The translations under genes and the position numbers were made by a program. A stretch of DNA of 64,000 nt from contig JAFSEP010000018.1 of NCBI GenBank assembly GCA_017435665.1, positions 51,949 to 115,948 of the forward strand. The letters run 5' to 3'. The notes beneath the pieces are model-generated. The model was not told the DNA's origin. It saw only the letters and a list, made by a program, of their open reading frames with translations, and ran no database searches. The DNA is from Clostridia bacterium. Its GTDB lineage: Bacteria > Bacillota > Clostridia > Oscillospirales > Acutalibacteraceae. This document shows positions 36,590 through 44,687 of this stretch, in pieces; positions within the stretch are counted from its first letter, which is position 1; each line of letters begins with the position of its first letter.

Positions 36590-36892
36590 TTATATTGTTT
36601 TGAGCAAATTCAAAACAGCAGTTTTCTGCTCCCCGCTGAGTCTGTTCCAATTTTCGAGAAGCTCATTTTGTTCGGGACTTAGAGATACAGGCTCATTATC
36701 AAAATTGAAAAACTGAGCCATACTGATATCATATGCTTTACAAATTTTTTCAAGAGAGGGTATGGAAGGATAAATGTCCTTTTTAAACCAAGAGGATATG
36801 GTGGTCTGAGCAATTCCGGATTCCTCAGATAATCTATATTCGCTCCAATTTCTTTCAAGTCTGAGTTGTAATATTCTTTCTAAAACAGTCAT
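36590..36892 (-). CDS. XRE-family helix-turn-helix regulator
   Basis: 100 residues from ATG 36892 (AGGAGAG upstream). Residues about 5-60 are a Cro/CI-type helix-turn-helix (LQLRLERNWSEYRLSEESGI, TTISSWFKKDIYPSIPSLEKI). The C-terminal SPEQNELLENWNRLS segment is common in such clostridial repressors. It is divergent from a 75-residue protein. A perfect palindrome sits over its own -10, implying autoregulation. Confidence 0.88.
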   Translation of the reverse strand: MTVLERILQLRLERNWSEYRLSEESGIAQTTISSWFKKDIYPSIPSLEKICKAYDISMAQFFNFDNEPVSLSPEQNELLENWNRLSGEQKTAVLNLLKTI

Positions 36893-36907
36893 AGCGCACT
36901 CTCTCCT

Positions 36908-36966
36908 TTTTCGTAAATTATATACGAAAAGATGTTGACTTTTAATAATTTTTATAGTAATATAAT
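36908..36966. promoter_or_regulatory. Operator palindrome and divergent promoters of the XRE module
   Basis: TTTTCGTA-N7-TACGAAAA (36908-36930) lies over the minus-strand TATAAT of the regulator and just upstream of a plus-strand TTGACT-17-TAATAT (36935-36963). A half-site ATTACGAAAA follows nearby. It is the likely binding site of the XRE protein. Confidence 0.7.
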
Positions 36967-37001
36967 TACGAAAATAATTATTGTTGCGGTGAGTGATATA
37001 A

Positions 37002-37229
37002 ATGAAGAACACAAAAAACATTCCAACAGATAGTATATATGCATCCGCTATTTATAGGCTCGCATATAACAAGTATATAAAGTTTTATCTTCACGGAAAC
37101 AAAAAAGATTTAGAAGAAGTGAAAAGTCTAATCAATACAAATGGTTTAGATATAAGCGAACAAGATCTTCTTTGGTGGAAAAGCTACAAATACGAAAAAT
37201 GGGTGGAATTCAGAGAAAAACAAAAATAG
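37002..37229 (+). CDS. Small hypothetical protein divergent from the XRE regulator
   Basis: 75 residues, basic and aromatic-rich (Y/K/W; for example SEQDLLWWKSYKYEKWVEF), with no membrane segment and no recognised domain. GGTGAG precedes ATG 37002. It shares an intergenic operator with the divergent XRE gene and lies inside the 21 bp direct-repeat module, with a terminator formed by the right repeat. It could be the effector controlled by the regulator, but nothing shows its activity. Confidence 0.65.
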   Translation: MKNTKNIPTDSIYASAIYRLAYNKYIKFYLHGNKKDLEEVKSLINTNGLDISEQDLLWWKSYKYEKWVEFREKQK

Positions 37230-37247
37230 TTATTACCAGTTTATCGG

Positions 37248-37280
37248 GGTGTCGGTTTGTCCGACACCTTTAATAATTTT
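37248..37280 (+). terminator. Terminator overlapping the right 21 bp direct repeat
   Basis: GGTGTCGG (37248-37255) pairs with CCGACACC (37261-37268), followed by TTTAATAATTTT. The repeat copy is 37260-37280. Confidence 0.8.
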
Positions 37281-37324
37281 CTACTTGCTTTTTATTTATA
37301 TAATTGGTAAAATAAAGTGATAGA

Positions 37325-37690
37325 GTGTGGGTTACCCCGCCCGCAGTCGTGGGCGGGGTGCGGCGGAGCCGCACAGGAAAACTGACCTCTTGCAGAAATC
37401 GGAATAAAGCATCAATCCGTAGGGGACGGTGAGATTCCCCTGATAGGGGAAATGTCGCAAATGCGACAAATGGGTAATGGCAAAGCCGTAACCTCGACGT
37501 CCCTTTTAAAGCCCTCTCTGAAAGGGAGGGTGGCACAGCGCAAGCTGTGACGGGTGGGTGCTTTAGCAACGCTATCGGCGTTGGAATAACCTCTGCAGTA
37601 ACTTCAGTTTACCCCGGCACTGTTAGTGCCGCTTAAGCACCCATCCGCCCTGTCGGGCACCTTCCCTTTCAGAGAAGGCATTGACCGCAC
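37325..37690. repeat. Palindromic intergenic repeat mosaic
   Basis: About 360 bp of GC-rich non-coding units: CCCGCCCGCAGTCGTGGGCGGG, GTGCGGCGGAGCCGCAC, TGTCGCAAATGCGACA, CCCTCTCTGAAAGGGAGGG, CACAGCGCAAGCTGTG and GGCACTGTTAGTGCC. Same family as 2.3, 4.8 and 9.7 kb. No gene is seen. Confidence 0.7.
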
Positions 37691-37716
37691 ACACCAATTC
37701 AGAAAGGAGCAAAAAA

Positions 37717-38091
37717 ATGGCAGGACGTTTTGTTATAATAAAAACCCCCTCTCAGGAATATACCTTTGAACTGAGAGCAGGTAACGGCGAATCCATAGCT
37801 GTCAGCCAGACCTTTCCCACGGTTGAAAGCTGTGAAAACATAATTGACAGCATAAAACGTAACGCAAAAGCTCCCGTTGAGGACAGAACCTTAAATAAAT
37901 GGAAGGCTGTCCCCTACCCCAAATATGAAATCTATAAAAATCTGTCGGGTGAGTTCCATTTCAGACTTAAATCAGCAAACGGTGAGATAATCGCCATCAG
38001 CGAAAGCTATACATCAAAGGCAAGCTGTCTGAAGGGCATACGCTCAATCGGGAAGAATGCCCCCGGCGGTGAAACAACAGTAATAAAATGA
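37717..38091 (+). CDS. YegP-like protein with two DUF1508 repeats
   Basis: 124 residues from ATG 37717 (AAAGGAG upstream). Two copies of the UPF0339/DUF1508 unit are visible: EYTFELRAGNGESIAVSQTF-x-SCENIIDSIKRNA and EFHFRLKSANGEIIAISESY-x-SCLKGIRSIGKNA. YegP-type proteins are small alpha-beta proteins of unclear function. The next gene begins about 11 nt after its stop, so it is cotranscribed with the pseudokinase. Confidence 0.88.
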   Translation: MAGRFVIIKTPSQEYTFELRAGNGESIAVSQTFPTVESCENIIDSIKRNAKAPVEDRTLNKWKAVPYPKYEIYKNLSGEFHFRLKSANGEIIAISESYTSKASCLKGIRSIGKNAPGGETTVIK

Positions 38092-38101
38092 GGTGAACCA
38101 T

Positions 38102-39802
38102 TTGGATTATCAGAAGATTAAGGATTTCGAACCGTATTTCGACGGTTGGTATGTTGATACCTTGGTAAGAGAATATGAAAATACAGCAGTCTACAAGGTA
38201 GCAAAGAAAACCGTTGAAGGCGGAATAAGTTACAGATTGCTCAAGGTTATAAGCATTCAGGCAACCCGTGAAGAGGGCGACGAGAATCTCTATCCCGCAA
38301 GAGTACAGAGAATTCTCACAGAGCTTGACATTATGCAGAGAATGAAAAACTGCGATAATGTTCTTGAGCACTATTCTCACAGCGTTGTTGACAACGGTGA
38401 CGGAAGCTATGACATTCTTGCTCTTATTCAGAACGCTGCTCCCCTGACGGAGAAATATGACATTCACGATCTGAGTGAAACAGATGCATTAAAAATTTCC
38501 GTCGCAATGAGCCATGCTCTTGAGCAGTTCAGAAGTGCAGGTACAATTCAGAGAAATATCAACCCCGAAAATATTTTCGTTGACTATAAGGGCGACTTCC
38601 GTCTGGGTGCTCTGGGTGCAGAAAATCAGCTTATCATCCCGGAGGACTACGTTTCTCCCGAGGAATACAATGTAAGCGGTGACCTGAAAAACAGCGATAT
38701 GTATGCTCTGGGTATGCTCTCTTTCAAGCTGCTCAACCATAACAGAGCCCCGTTCCTTCCTGCCTTTCCCATTGAGATAACTCAGGAAAACAGAAATAAC
38801 GCTCTTGCAAGAAGAATGAACGGTGAAGCAATCGTCTTTCCCGATGACAGTCACGGTGAGCTTGCAGCTGCTTTACAGAAGGCATGTGCCTTTACTCCTG
38901 CTGACAGATATCAGAATGTGGCAAGTCTTCGCACAGAGCTTGAAAAGGCTCTGTCGGAACTCGACCCCTCCTTCGCTCCCGCAGCCGCATATGTAAGCGG
39001 ACACAGCTTTGTTCAGGAGCCCCCCAAGGTTGAAAAAATTCCCGATCCTTCGGAGGATGAAGCAGTCTCAGGAGCGATAATTCCCGACGACATTGATGAT
39101 GAGGACGAATACATAGCGGTAAGCAATGATTCCAAAAAACTCATTACGGGACTTACGGTAGCAATAGTGGCAGTTGCCGTAATTGCCTTTGCTTTCATAG
39201 CAAATATGCTCTTTGGCGGAAACAGCGGAAATAAGACAACCACCACCTCCACAACTGTTGCAACAACCACTACAACTCAGCCGACTACCACTCAGCCCAC
39301 AACGACAACAACGGAAGCTCCCACCACAACGGAGCCGACCACCACTACCACAACAACCACCACAACCACAACGACAACAACCACTACAACTACAACGACG
39401 ACGACTACCACAACGACACTTCCGACAACTACCGAGCCGCCCTTCACAATACCGACTATGCAGTATGTTGACATTGACAGAACAACCGTCGAAACCTTTG
39501 AGGATAACGGCAGAGTAGAACAGGTGCTTGTTATGGTTTCCGGAAGATTCGGTGACGTTGTTGCAGGTAACGGTGACGTTATCCTTTACGTTTACGATGC
39601 AGACGGTGCCGTGGTACAGACAAGAACAATCGAGCTTGACTGCTATTATGACGAGGATTACAGCGGTGTTACCATCTGTGACATAATCATCCCGTCAGAT
39701 CTGGAAATTGACCGTGACCTTTATATGTATGAGCTTTACTTCCCCAAGGGTGTAATACTCGGCTACGGTTATACCAACAACAGCTTCACAGCCGATATAT
39801 AA
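38102..39802 (+). CDS. Membrane pseudokinase with poly-threonine stalk
   Basis: 566 residues from TTG 38102, which has GAGGTG 6 nt upstream; a GTG at 38093 lacks a ribosome binding site. Residues about 18-300 resemble the Ser/Thr kinase fold, with the ATP lysine K48 (YRLLKVISI) and N157. The catalytic HRD is Q150-R151-N152, and DFG reads A170-L171-G172, so phosphotransfer is unlikely. An acidic linker, one membrane helix (about 343-370) and a Thr-rich stalk (about 380-445) encoded by ACN repeats lead to a beta-type extracellular domain of about 110 residues. It probably senses or scaffolds across the membrane. Confidence 0.75.
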   Translation: MDYQKIKDFEPYFDGWYVDTLVREYENTAVYKVAKKTVEGGISYRLLKVISIQATREEGDENLYPARVQRILTELDIMQRMKNCDNVLEHYSHSVVDNGDGSYDILALIQNAAPLTEKYDIHDLSETDALKISVAMSHALEQFRSAGTIQRNINPENIFVDYKGDFRLGALGAENQLIIPEDYVSPEEYNVSGDLKNSDMYALGMLSFKLLNHNRAPFLPAFPIEITQENRNNALARRMNGEAIVFPDDSHGELAAALQKACAFTPADRYQNVASLRTELEKALSELDPSFAPAAAYVSGHSFVQEPPKVEKIPDPSEDEAVSGAIIPDDIDDEDEYIAVSNDSKKLITGLTVAIVAVAVIAFAFIANMLFGGNSGNKTTTTSTTVATTTTTQPTTTQPTTTTTEAPTTTEPTTTTTTTTTTTTTTTTTTTTTTTTTTTLPTTTEPPFTIPTMQYVDIDRTTVETFEDNGRVEQVLVMVSGRFGDVVAGNGDVILYVYDADGAVVQTRTIELDCYYDEDYSGVTICDIIIPSDLEIDRDLYMYELYFPKGVILGYGYTNNSFTADI

Positions 39803-39829
39803 CGGTAAACCCGCAAGTACATATGGCAT

Positions 39830-39881
39830 TTGTGCAAAAAAACCGTTTACAATATTTGTAAGTTTTGCACAATATTGTAAA
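39830..39881. promoter_or_regulatory. Two interleaved inverted repeats
   Basis: TTGTGCAAAA (39830-39839) pairs with TTTTGCACAA (39863-39872), and TTTACAATATT (39846-39856) pairs with AATATTGTAAA (39871-39881). The arms overlap at 39871-39872, so the two stems are alternative. The element lies between the pseudokinase and the Cys-rich gene's promoter. Confidence 0.6.
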
Positions 39882-39897
39882 GAAAGTATTATATTTA

Positions 39898-39926
39898 TTG
39901 ACTTTTCGATTCAGGTAAACTATAAT
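39898..39926 (+). promoter_or_regulatory. Promoter of the Cys-rich secreted protein
   Basis: TTGACT (39898-39903), 17 nt, TATAAT (39921-39926), about 64 nt before ATG 39990. Confidence 0.75.
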
Positions 39927-39989
39927 GTAGTAAATATGAGTTATTGTGAATTTTTAGCTCAAAATAAATATTTTAAGGAGGACTAGATA

Positions 39990-40580
39990 ATGAAAAAGGT
40001 ATTATCATTATTATTAGTTATTTCAATGCTTCTCACATTCTCCGGTATGGCTTTTGCAGGCTCATGGCAGGAGCATGAAGCAAACAAGGGTGTTAAAGAG
40101 TATTGTCAGAATCCCGAATGCGGCGTTGTATGCACAGGTACTTTCGGCTGCACATGCTGCTCACAGTGCCCCAACGCTCTCAACGACAAAGGCGAAGCAA
40201 TCAATCTTGCAGGCTATGCAAGCTGTCACGTTGACTGCTATCTTGACCTTGACGAAAGAGATGCAGCAGGTAACATTATCCACACAGGCTCTCAGGTTAC
40301 AGTTTACTACTGGAAGGCTCTCTGCTGTGAAAACTGCACAGGCAAGTCAGATTGCAAGTGCCACTGCGGATGTGACCATTGTGTAGATCCTCTTGCAGAT
40401 GACGGCAACTTAAAGGAATCAATTGAAAATGCTCAGGAATCAGCTCAGAACGGTTTCATCAAGGGTATTCAGTCAGCTCTCAATTCACTGAGAAAGGTTA
40501 TGTATGACCTCTTTGACAGACTCTTCGAGTTCCTTCGTCTTGAAGATCTTCTCGGCAAGGTTCCCTCAGAAAGAGTATAA
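39990..40580 (+). CDS. Secreted cysteine-rich protein
   Basis: 196 residues with a signal peptide (KKVLSLLLVISMLLTFSGMAFA). The first half of the mature chain holds 17 cysteines, clustered as EYCQNPECGVVC, GCTCCSQC, and the dense C-C-x2-C-x5-C-x-C-x-C-x-C-x2-C run near residues 114-134. The C-terminal 60 residues are Cys-free and helical (SALNSLRKVMYDLFDRLFEF). The spacing suggests metal or disulfide chemistry, but no known domain is matched. AAGGAGG precedes ATG 39990. Confidence 0.75.
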   Translation: MKKVLSLLLVISMLLTFSGMAFAGSWQEHEANKGVKEYCQNPECGVVCTGTFGCTCCSQCPNALNDKGEAINLAGYASCHVDCYLDLDERDAAGNIIHTGSQVTVYYWKALCCENCTGKSDCKCHCGCDHCVDPLADDGNLKESIENAQESAQNGFIKGIQSALNSLRKVMYDLFDRLFEFLRLEDLLGKVPSERV

Positions 40581-40601
40581 GCTGATTAAAATTACATAAT
40601 T

Positions 40602-40633
40602 AAAGTGCTGACCGAAAGGTTGGCACTTTTTTT
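40602..40633 (+). terminator. Terminator of the Cys-rich gene
   Basis: AAAGTGCTGACC (40602-40613) GAAA GGTTGGCACTTT followed by TTTT. Confidence 0.88.
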
Positions 40634-40729
40634 ATGGAAAATTGAAAAAGCACTTCCGAAGAAGCGCTTTAATTGTGCATTGTAAATTGTGCATTGAAAA
40701 GCTTTTGTGCTTTTTTGTATTATTTTCTA

Positions 40730-40758
40730 TTGAAAAAAAAGCACATATATATTATAAT
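40730..40758 (+). promoter_or_regulatory. malQ promoter
   Basis: TTGAAA (40730-40735), 17 nt, TATAAT (40753-40758), about 33 nt before malQ. Confidence 0.7.
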
Positions 40759-40791
40759 TATCTGTAATTTGTATTTAATAAAGGTGATAAA

Positions 40792-42288
40792 ATGAAACGA
40801 AGAATGAGTGGCGTATTACTCCCCCTTTCATCGGTTTACGGTGAGTATGCCGTAGGTGTTATGGGGAAGGAAGCACGTGAGTTTATAGATAAAATCAAAG
40901 ATATGGGATTCAGCTATTGGCAGGTGCTTCCCATAGGAAACACCGACTCTGCCAATTCCCCCTATTGCAGCTGCTCTGCCTTTGCAGGAAATCTGATATA
41001 TATCGACCCCCGTCAGCTTAAGGAGGAATACGGTTTAAGTGATGAGGATATCAGGGATAACATTTATTCAGGTTCATGCTATACTGCCGATTATCAGTAT
41101 GCGGGCGATAAAAGACTCTCTGCTCTTAAAAAGGCTTTTGTTAACCTGACGGATGAGCAGAAGACAGAAATCAGAGCCTTTGCAGATAAGAATCATCACA
41201 CAAAAAACTATGCCTTATATATGTCCCTTAAAGACAGATTTGATCTTGCCCCTTGGTGGGAATGGGATGATGAATATAAAATCTATAACTCTGCCGTGTC
41301 ACATACTGACGAGGATGATGAGGACATTTTCTTCCGACTTTTTGTTCAGTATGAGTTTTACAGACAGTGGGATAAGCTTAAAAAATACGCCAATGAAAAA
41401 GGCATCAGCATTCTGGGCGATATGCCCGTTTATGTAAGCCTTGACAGCGCTGATGTGTGGAGCCATACCTCCCTATTTGAGCTTGAAAAGGACAGTCTGA
41501 AGCCGAAAAAGGTTGCAGGTGTGCCTCCCGATTACTTCTCAGAGGACGGTCAGCTCTGGGGTAACCCAATATATGACTGGGCTGAAATGGAGAAGGAAGA
41601 CTATAAATGGTGGATAGACAGACTCAGATTTGCCCTTGAAATCTATGATACAGTGAGAATTGATCACTTCCGTGCCTTCGCTTCCTATTGGGAGGTTGAT
41701 GCAGATGCAGAAACTGCAAAGAACGGCAAGTGGGTAGAGGGTCCCGGTATGAAGCTTTTCAACCGTGTTAAAGAGGAAATCGAAAACCCCTCTATCGTTG
41801 CTGAAGACTTGGGTACCTTCGGTGAGGACGTTATAAAGCTCCTTGAGGATACGCAGTTCCCCGGAATGAGAGTTATTCAGTTCGGCTTTGACCCCTGCGG
41901 TGACAGCACTCACCTGCCCCACAATTACAGCGAAAACTGCATTGCATATGTGGGAACTCACGATAACAACACACTTCTCGGTTGGCTCTATGATGCAAGT
42001 GTGGATGAAAGAAAATTCGCACTTGACTATTGCGGCTACAAGGGCGACAGATGGGGTGACGGCGGATATCACAGCGAAAGCTGCCGAAGCATCATAGAAA
42101 CTGTATGGAAATCCTCTGCAAAGCTGAGTATGATTGCCTTTCAGGATATGTGCGGCTTCGGTAACGATGCCCGTATGAACATACCCGGCACAGACAAGGG
42201 TAACTGGCTTTACAGAGCAGGCAAGGATGCAATCGACAATGTTGACAGCAGCTATTACAGACACATCAACAGCTTGTTCAGAAGATGA
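40792..42288 (+). CDS. malQ: 4-alpha-glucanotransferase (amylomaltase, GH77)
   Basis: 498 residues, typical for GH77. It has the nucleophile D291 in RIDHFRAF, acid/base E338 in AEDLG and D391 in GTHDNNT. It rearranges alpha-1,4-glucans from maltodextrin or glycogen in the cytoplasm. ATG 40792 has AAAGGTG upstream. It is followed after 15 nt by the aconitase-family gene, and the two are probably cotranscribed; no metabolic link between them is known to me. Confidence 0.95.
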   Translation: MKRRMSGVLLPLSSVYGEYAVGVMGKEAREFIDKIKDMGFSYWQVLPIGNTDSANSPYCSCSAFAGNLIYIDPRQLKEEYGLSDEDIRDNIYSGSCYTADYQYAGDKRLSALKKAFVNLTDEQKTEIRAFADKNHHTKNYALYMSLKDRFDLAPWWEWDDEYKIYNSAVSHTDEDDEDIFFRLFVQYEFYRQWDKLKKYANEKGISILGDMPVYVSLDSADVWSHTSLFELEKDSLKPKKVAGVPPDYFSEDGQLWGNPIYDWAEMEKEDYKWWIDRLRFALEIYDTVRIDHFRAFASYWEVDADAETAKNGKWVEGPGMKLFNRVKEEIENPSIVAEDLGTFGEDVIKLLEDTQFPGMRVIQFGFDPCGDSTHLPHNYSENCIAYVGTHDNNTLLGWLYDASVDERKFALDYCGYKGDRWGDGGYHSESCRSIIETVWKSSAKLSMIAFQDMCGFGNDARMNIPGTDKGNWLYRAGKDAIDNVDSSYYRHINSLFRR

Positions 42289-42303
42289 AAGGAAGGTTAA
42301 CAA

Positions 42304-44583
42304 ATGATAGAAGTATTTAATCACGGCGTTTATCTTATAGACGGTGAAAAGGTTATGTCTCAGGCAGAAGCCGAAGCATACCTCAGAGAAAAGGGTGCTG
42401 AAGCCGACAGCAAGAAATACAGAAAAGGCACTATCGCAAATAAGATTATGTCTGCACACAATGTGGGAAAGAGCGAAGAGAATCTTCAGATTAAGTTTGA
42501 CTCACTCATCTCTCACGATATCACATATGTAGGTATTATACAGACAGCCCGTGCAAGCGGACTTGAAAAATTTCCCGTTCAGTATTCAATGACAAACTGC
42601 CACAACAGTCTTTGTGCTGTTGGCGGTACAATCAACGAGGATGACCATATCTTCGGTCTCTCTGCCGCTAAGAAGTACGGCGGTGTATACGTACCTGCCA
42701 ATCAGGCTGTTATCCACCAGTTTGCAAGAGAAACCATGACGGGCTGCGGAAAGATGATTCTCGGCTCAGACAGTCACACCCGTTACGGTGCTATGGGCAC
42801 AATGGGTATCGGCGAAGGCGGCCCCGAGCTTGTAAAGCAGTTGCTTTCAAACACATATGATGTAAAGGCTCCTCAGGTTGTTCTTGTTTATCTTGAAAAC
42901 AAGCCCCGCAAGGGTATCGGCCCTCACGACGTTGCTCTTGCTCTTTGCAGGGCAGTATTCAAGGATGCTCTTGTTACAAACAAGGTGCTTGAATTTGTAG
43001 GTCCCGGTGTAAAAAATCTTCCCATGGATTTCAGAATCGGCATTGACGTTATGACAACGGAGACTGCATGTCTTTCATCAATCTGGACAACAGATGAAAT
43101 TGTAAGAAACTTCTATATCAATCACGGCAGAGGTGAGGCTTACGAAAAGCTTGCTCCCGAAGCAGTCGCATACTATGACAGTATGGTTAAAATCGACCTT
43201 TCAAAAATTGAAAGTATGATTGCCCTCCCCTTCCACCCGTCAAATGCATACTCAATCCACGAGCTTCAGGAAAATCCCGTTGAAATTCTCCGTCAGGTCG
43301 AGGAAGCCGCAAAGGCACAGTTCGGCGATAAGGTTGACTTCCACCTGACAGACAAGGTTGTTGACGGAAAGATTATGATTGACCAGGGTATCATCGCAGG
43401 CTGCTCAGGCGGTATGTTTGATTCAATCTGCGGTGCGGCAAATATTCTTGACGGCGGTGACATAGGTGACGGTTACTTCTCACTTAGCATCTATCCCTCA
43501 AGCGTACCCGTAAATCTTGCTCTTATCAGAAACGGTGTTCAGGAAAAGCTTCTTGAAGCCGGTGCTGTGTTCAAGCCTTCCTTCTGCGGTCCCTGCTTCG
43601 GTGCAGGCGACGTACCCGGAAACAACGGTCTTTCAATCAGACACACCACAAGAAACTTCCCCAACAGAGAAGGCAGTAAGCCCGGTGAGGGTCAGCTTTC
43701 CGCAGTTGCTCTTGTGGATGCTCTTTCAATTGCCGCAACAGCAAGAAACAAGGGCGTTCTCACAGCTGCAACAGATATCGACTTTGAAGATGTGAAATAT
43801 ACCTACTCTTATGATAAGAGCGTATATGAAAAGAGAGTTTATAACGGTCTGGGCAAGGCTGATGAAAGCAGTGCACTCCGCTTCGGCCCCAACATTACAG
43901 ACTGGCCGAAGATGTATGCTCTTGAAGAAAATCTTCTTGTTAAGCTTGCCTGCGTTATACACGATGACGTTACAACAACAGACGAGCTTATCCCCTCAGG
44001 CGAAACCTCCTCTTACCGTTCAAATCCCCTGAGACTTTCTGAGTTTGCCCTGAGCAGACGTGAGCCTCAGTATGTTCCCCGTTCAAAAGCGATTTCAGCA
44101 ACGGAAAAAGCAAGAAGAGACGGTGAAAATCCCTCTGAGCTTCTTGATGTGCTTTCAAAGGTAACAACAAATCCCGAAGAAGCAATGCGTCACACTCAGT
44201 TCGGCTCCTGCGTATTTGCAAGAAAGCCCGGTGACGGTTCAGCAAGAGAACAGGCGGCATCCTGCCAGAAGGTGCTTGGCGGTTTTGCTAACATCTGTTA
44301 TGAATTTGCAACCAAGAGATACCGTTCAAACTGTATCAACTGGGGCATTTTACCCTTTACTATTGATAAAAACAGAGAGTTCAACTATTCACCCGATGAC
44401 TATGTTTTTGTTCCCGGTATCAGAGATGCCATTAAAAACGGTCAGGAAGAAATACCTGCAAAGGTTATCACCAAGAACGGTGTTGAAGACATCACCCTTT
44501 ATGTCAAGGGACTTACGGAGGATGAAAAAACCATCATTCTTGAAGGTTGTCTTATGAACTATTACAGAAGTCAGATGAAATAA
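42304..44583 (+). CDS. Aconitase-family hydratase (YbhJ-like)
   Basis: 759 residues. The aconitase fold is shown by SMTNCHNSLCAVGGTINEDD, GSDSHTRYGAMGTMGIGEGG, and the iron-sulfur cysteines in IAGCSGGMFDS and SFCGPCFGAG (C-x2-C), with a C-terminal swivel region. This is the group called hydratase/YbhJ rather than AcnA/AcnB or LeuCD. Its substrate is not established. GGAAGG precedes ATG 42304. It probably shares a transcript with malQ, and a terminator follows at 44592. Confidence 0.8.
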   Translation: MIEVFNHGVYLIDGEKVMSQAEAEAYLREKGAEADSKKYRKGTIANKIMSAHNVGKSEENLQIKFDSLISHDITYVGIIQTARASGLEKFPVQYSMTNCHNSLCAVGGTINEDDHIFGLSAAKKYGGVYVPANQAVIHQFARETMTGCGKMILGSDSHTRYGAMGTMGIGEGGPELVKQLLSNTYDVKAPQVVLVYLENKPRKGIGPHDVALALCRAVFKDALVTNKVLEFVGPGVKNLPMDFRIGIDVMTTETACLSSIWTTDEIVRNFYINHGRGEAYEKLAPEAVAYYDSMVKIDLSKIESMIALPFHPSNAYSIHELQENPVEILRQVEEAAKAQFGDKVDFHLTDKVVDGKIMIDQGIIAGCSGGMFDSICGAANILDGGDIGDGYFSLSIYPSSVPVNLALIRNGVQEKLLEAGAVFKPSFCGPCFGAGDVPGNNGLSIRHTTRNFPNREGSKPGEGQLSAVALVDALSIAATARNKGVLTAATDIDFEDVKYTYSYDKSVYEKRVYNGLGKADESSALRFGPNITDWPKMYALEENLLVKLACVIHDDVTTTDELIPSGETSSYRSNPLRLSEFALSRREPQYVPRSKAISATEKARRDGENPSELLDVLSKVTTNPEEAMRHTQFGSCVFARKPGDGSAREQAASCQKVLGGFANICYEFATKRYRSNCINWGILPFTIDKNREFNYSPDDYVFVPGIRDAIKNGQEEIPAKVITKNGVEDITLYVKGLTEDEKTIILEGCLMNYYRSQMK

Positions 44584-44591
44584 AAATCAGG

Positions 44592-44625
44592 TGGAGAAGG
44601 TTAATCCCTTCTCCGCAATATTTTT
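44592..44625 (+). terminator. Terminator of malQ-hydratase
   Basis: GGAGAAGG TTAAT CCCTTCTCC followed by an AT/T-rich tail. Confidence 0.75.
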
Positions 44626-44687
44626 AACAGACAATTCACAATAAATCTGCTATAATAAAGAAAAAATATGACAAAGGGGAAATCAAT

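Noticed and set aside
37270-37569. 99-codon minus-strand ORF
   Set aside because: It is built from palindromic spacer repeats. Similar frames appear wherever this repeat family occurs.
39292-39474. Minus-strand 60-codon ORF of almost pure valine
   Set aside because: It is the antisense of the poly-threonine tract of the pseudokinase, with no ribosome binding site.
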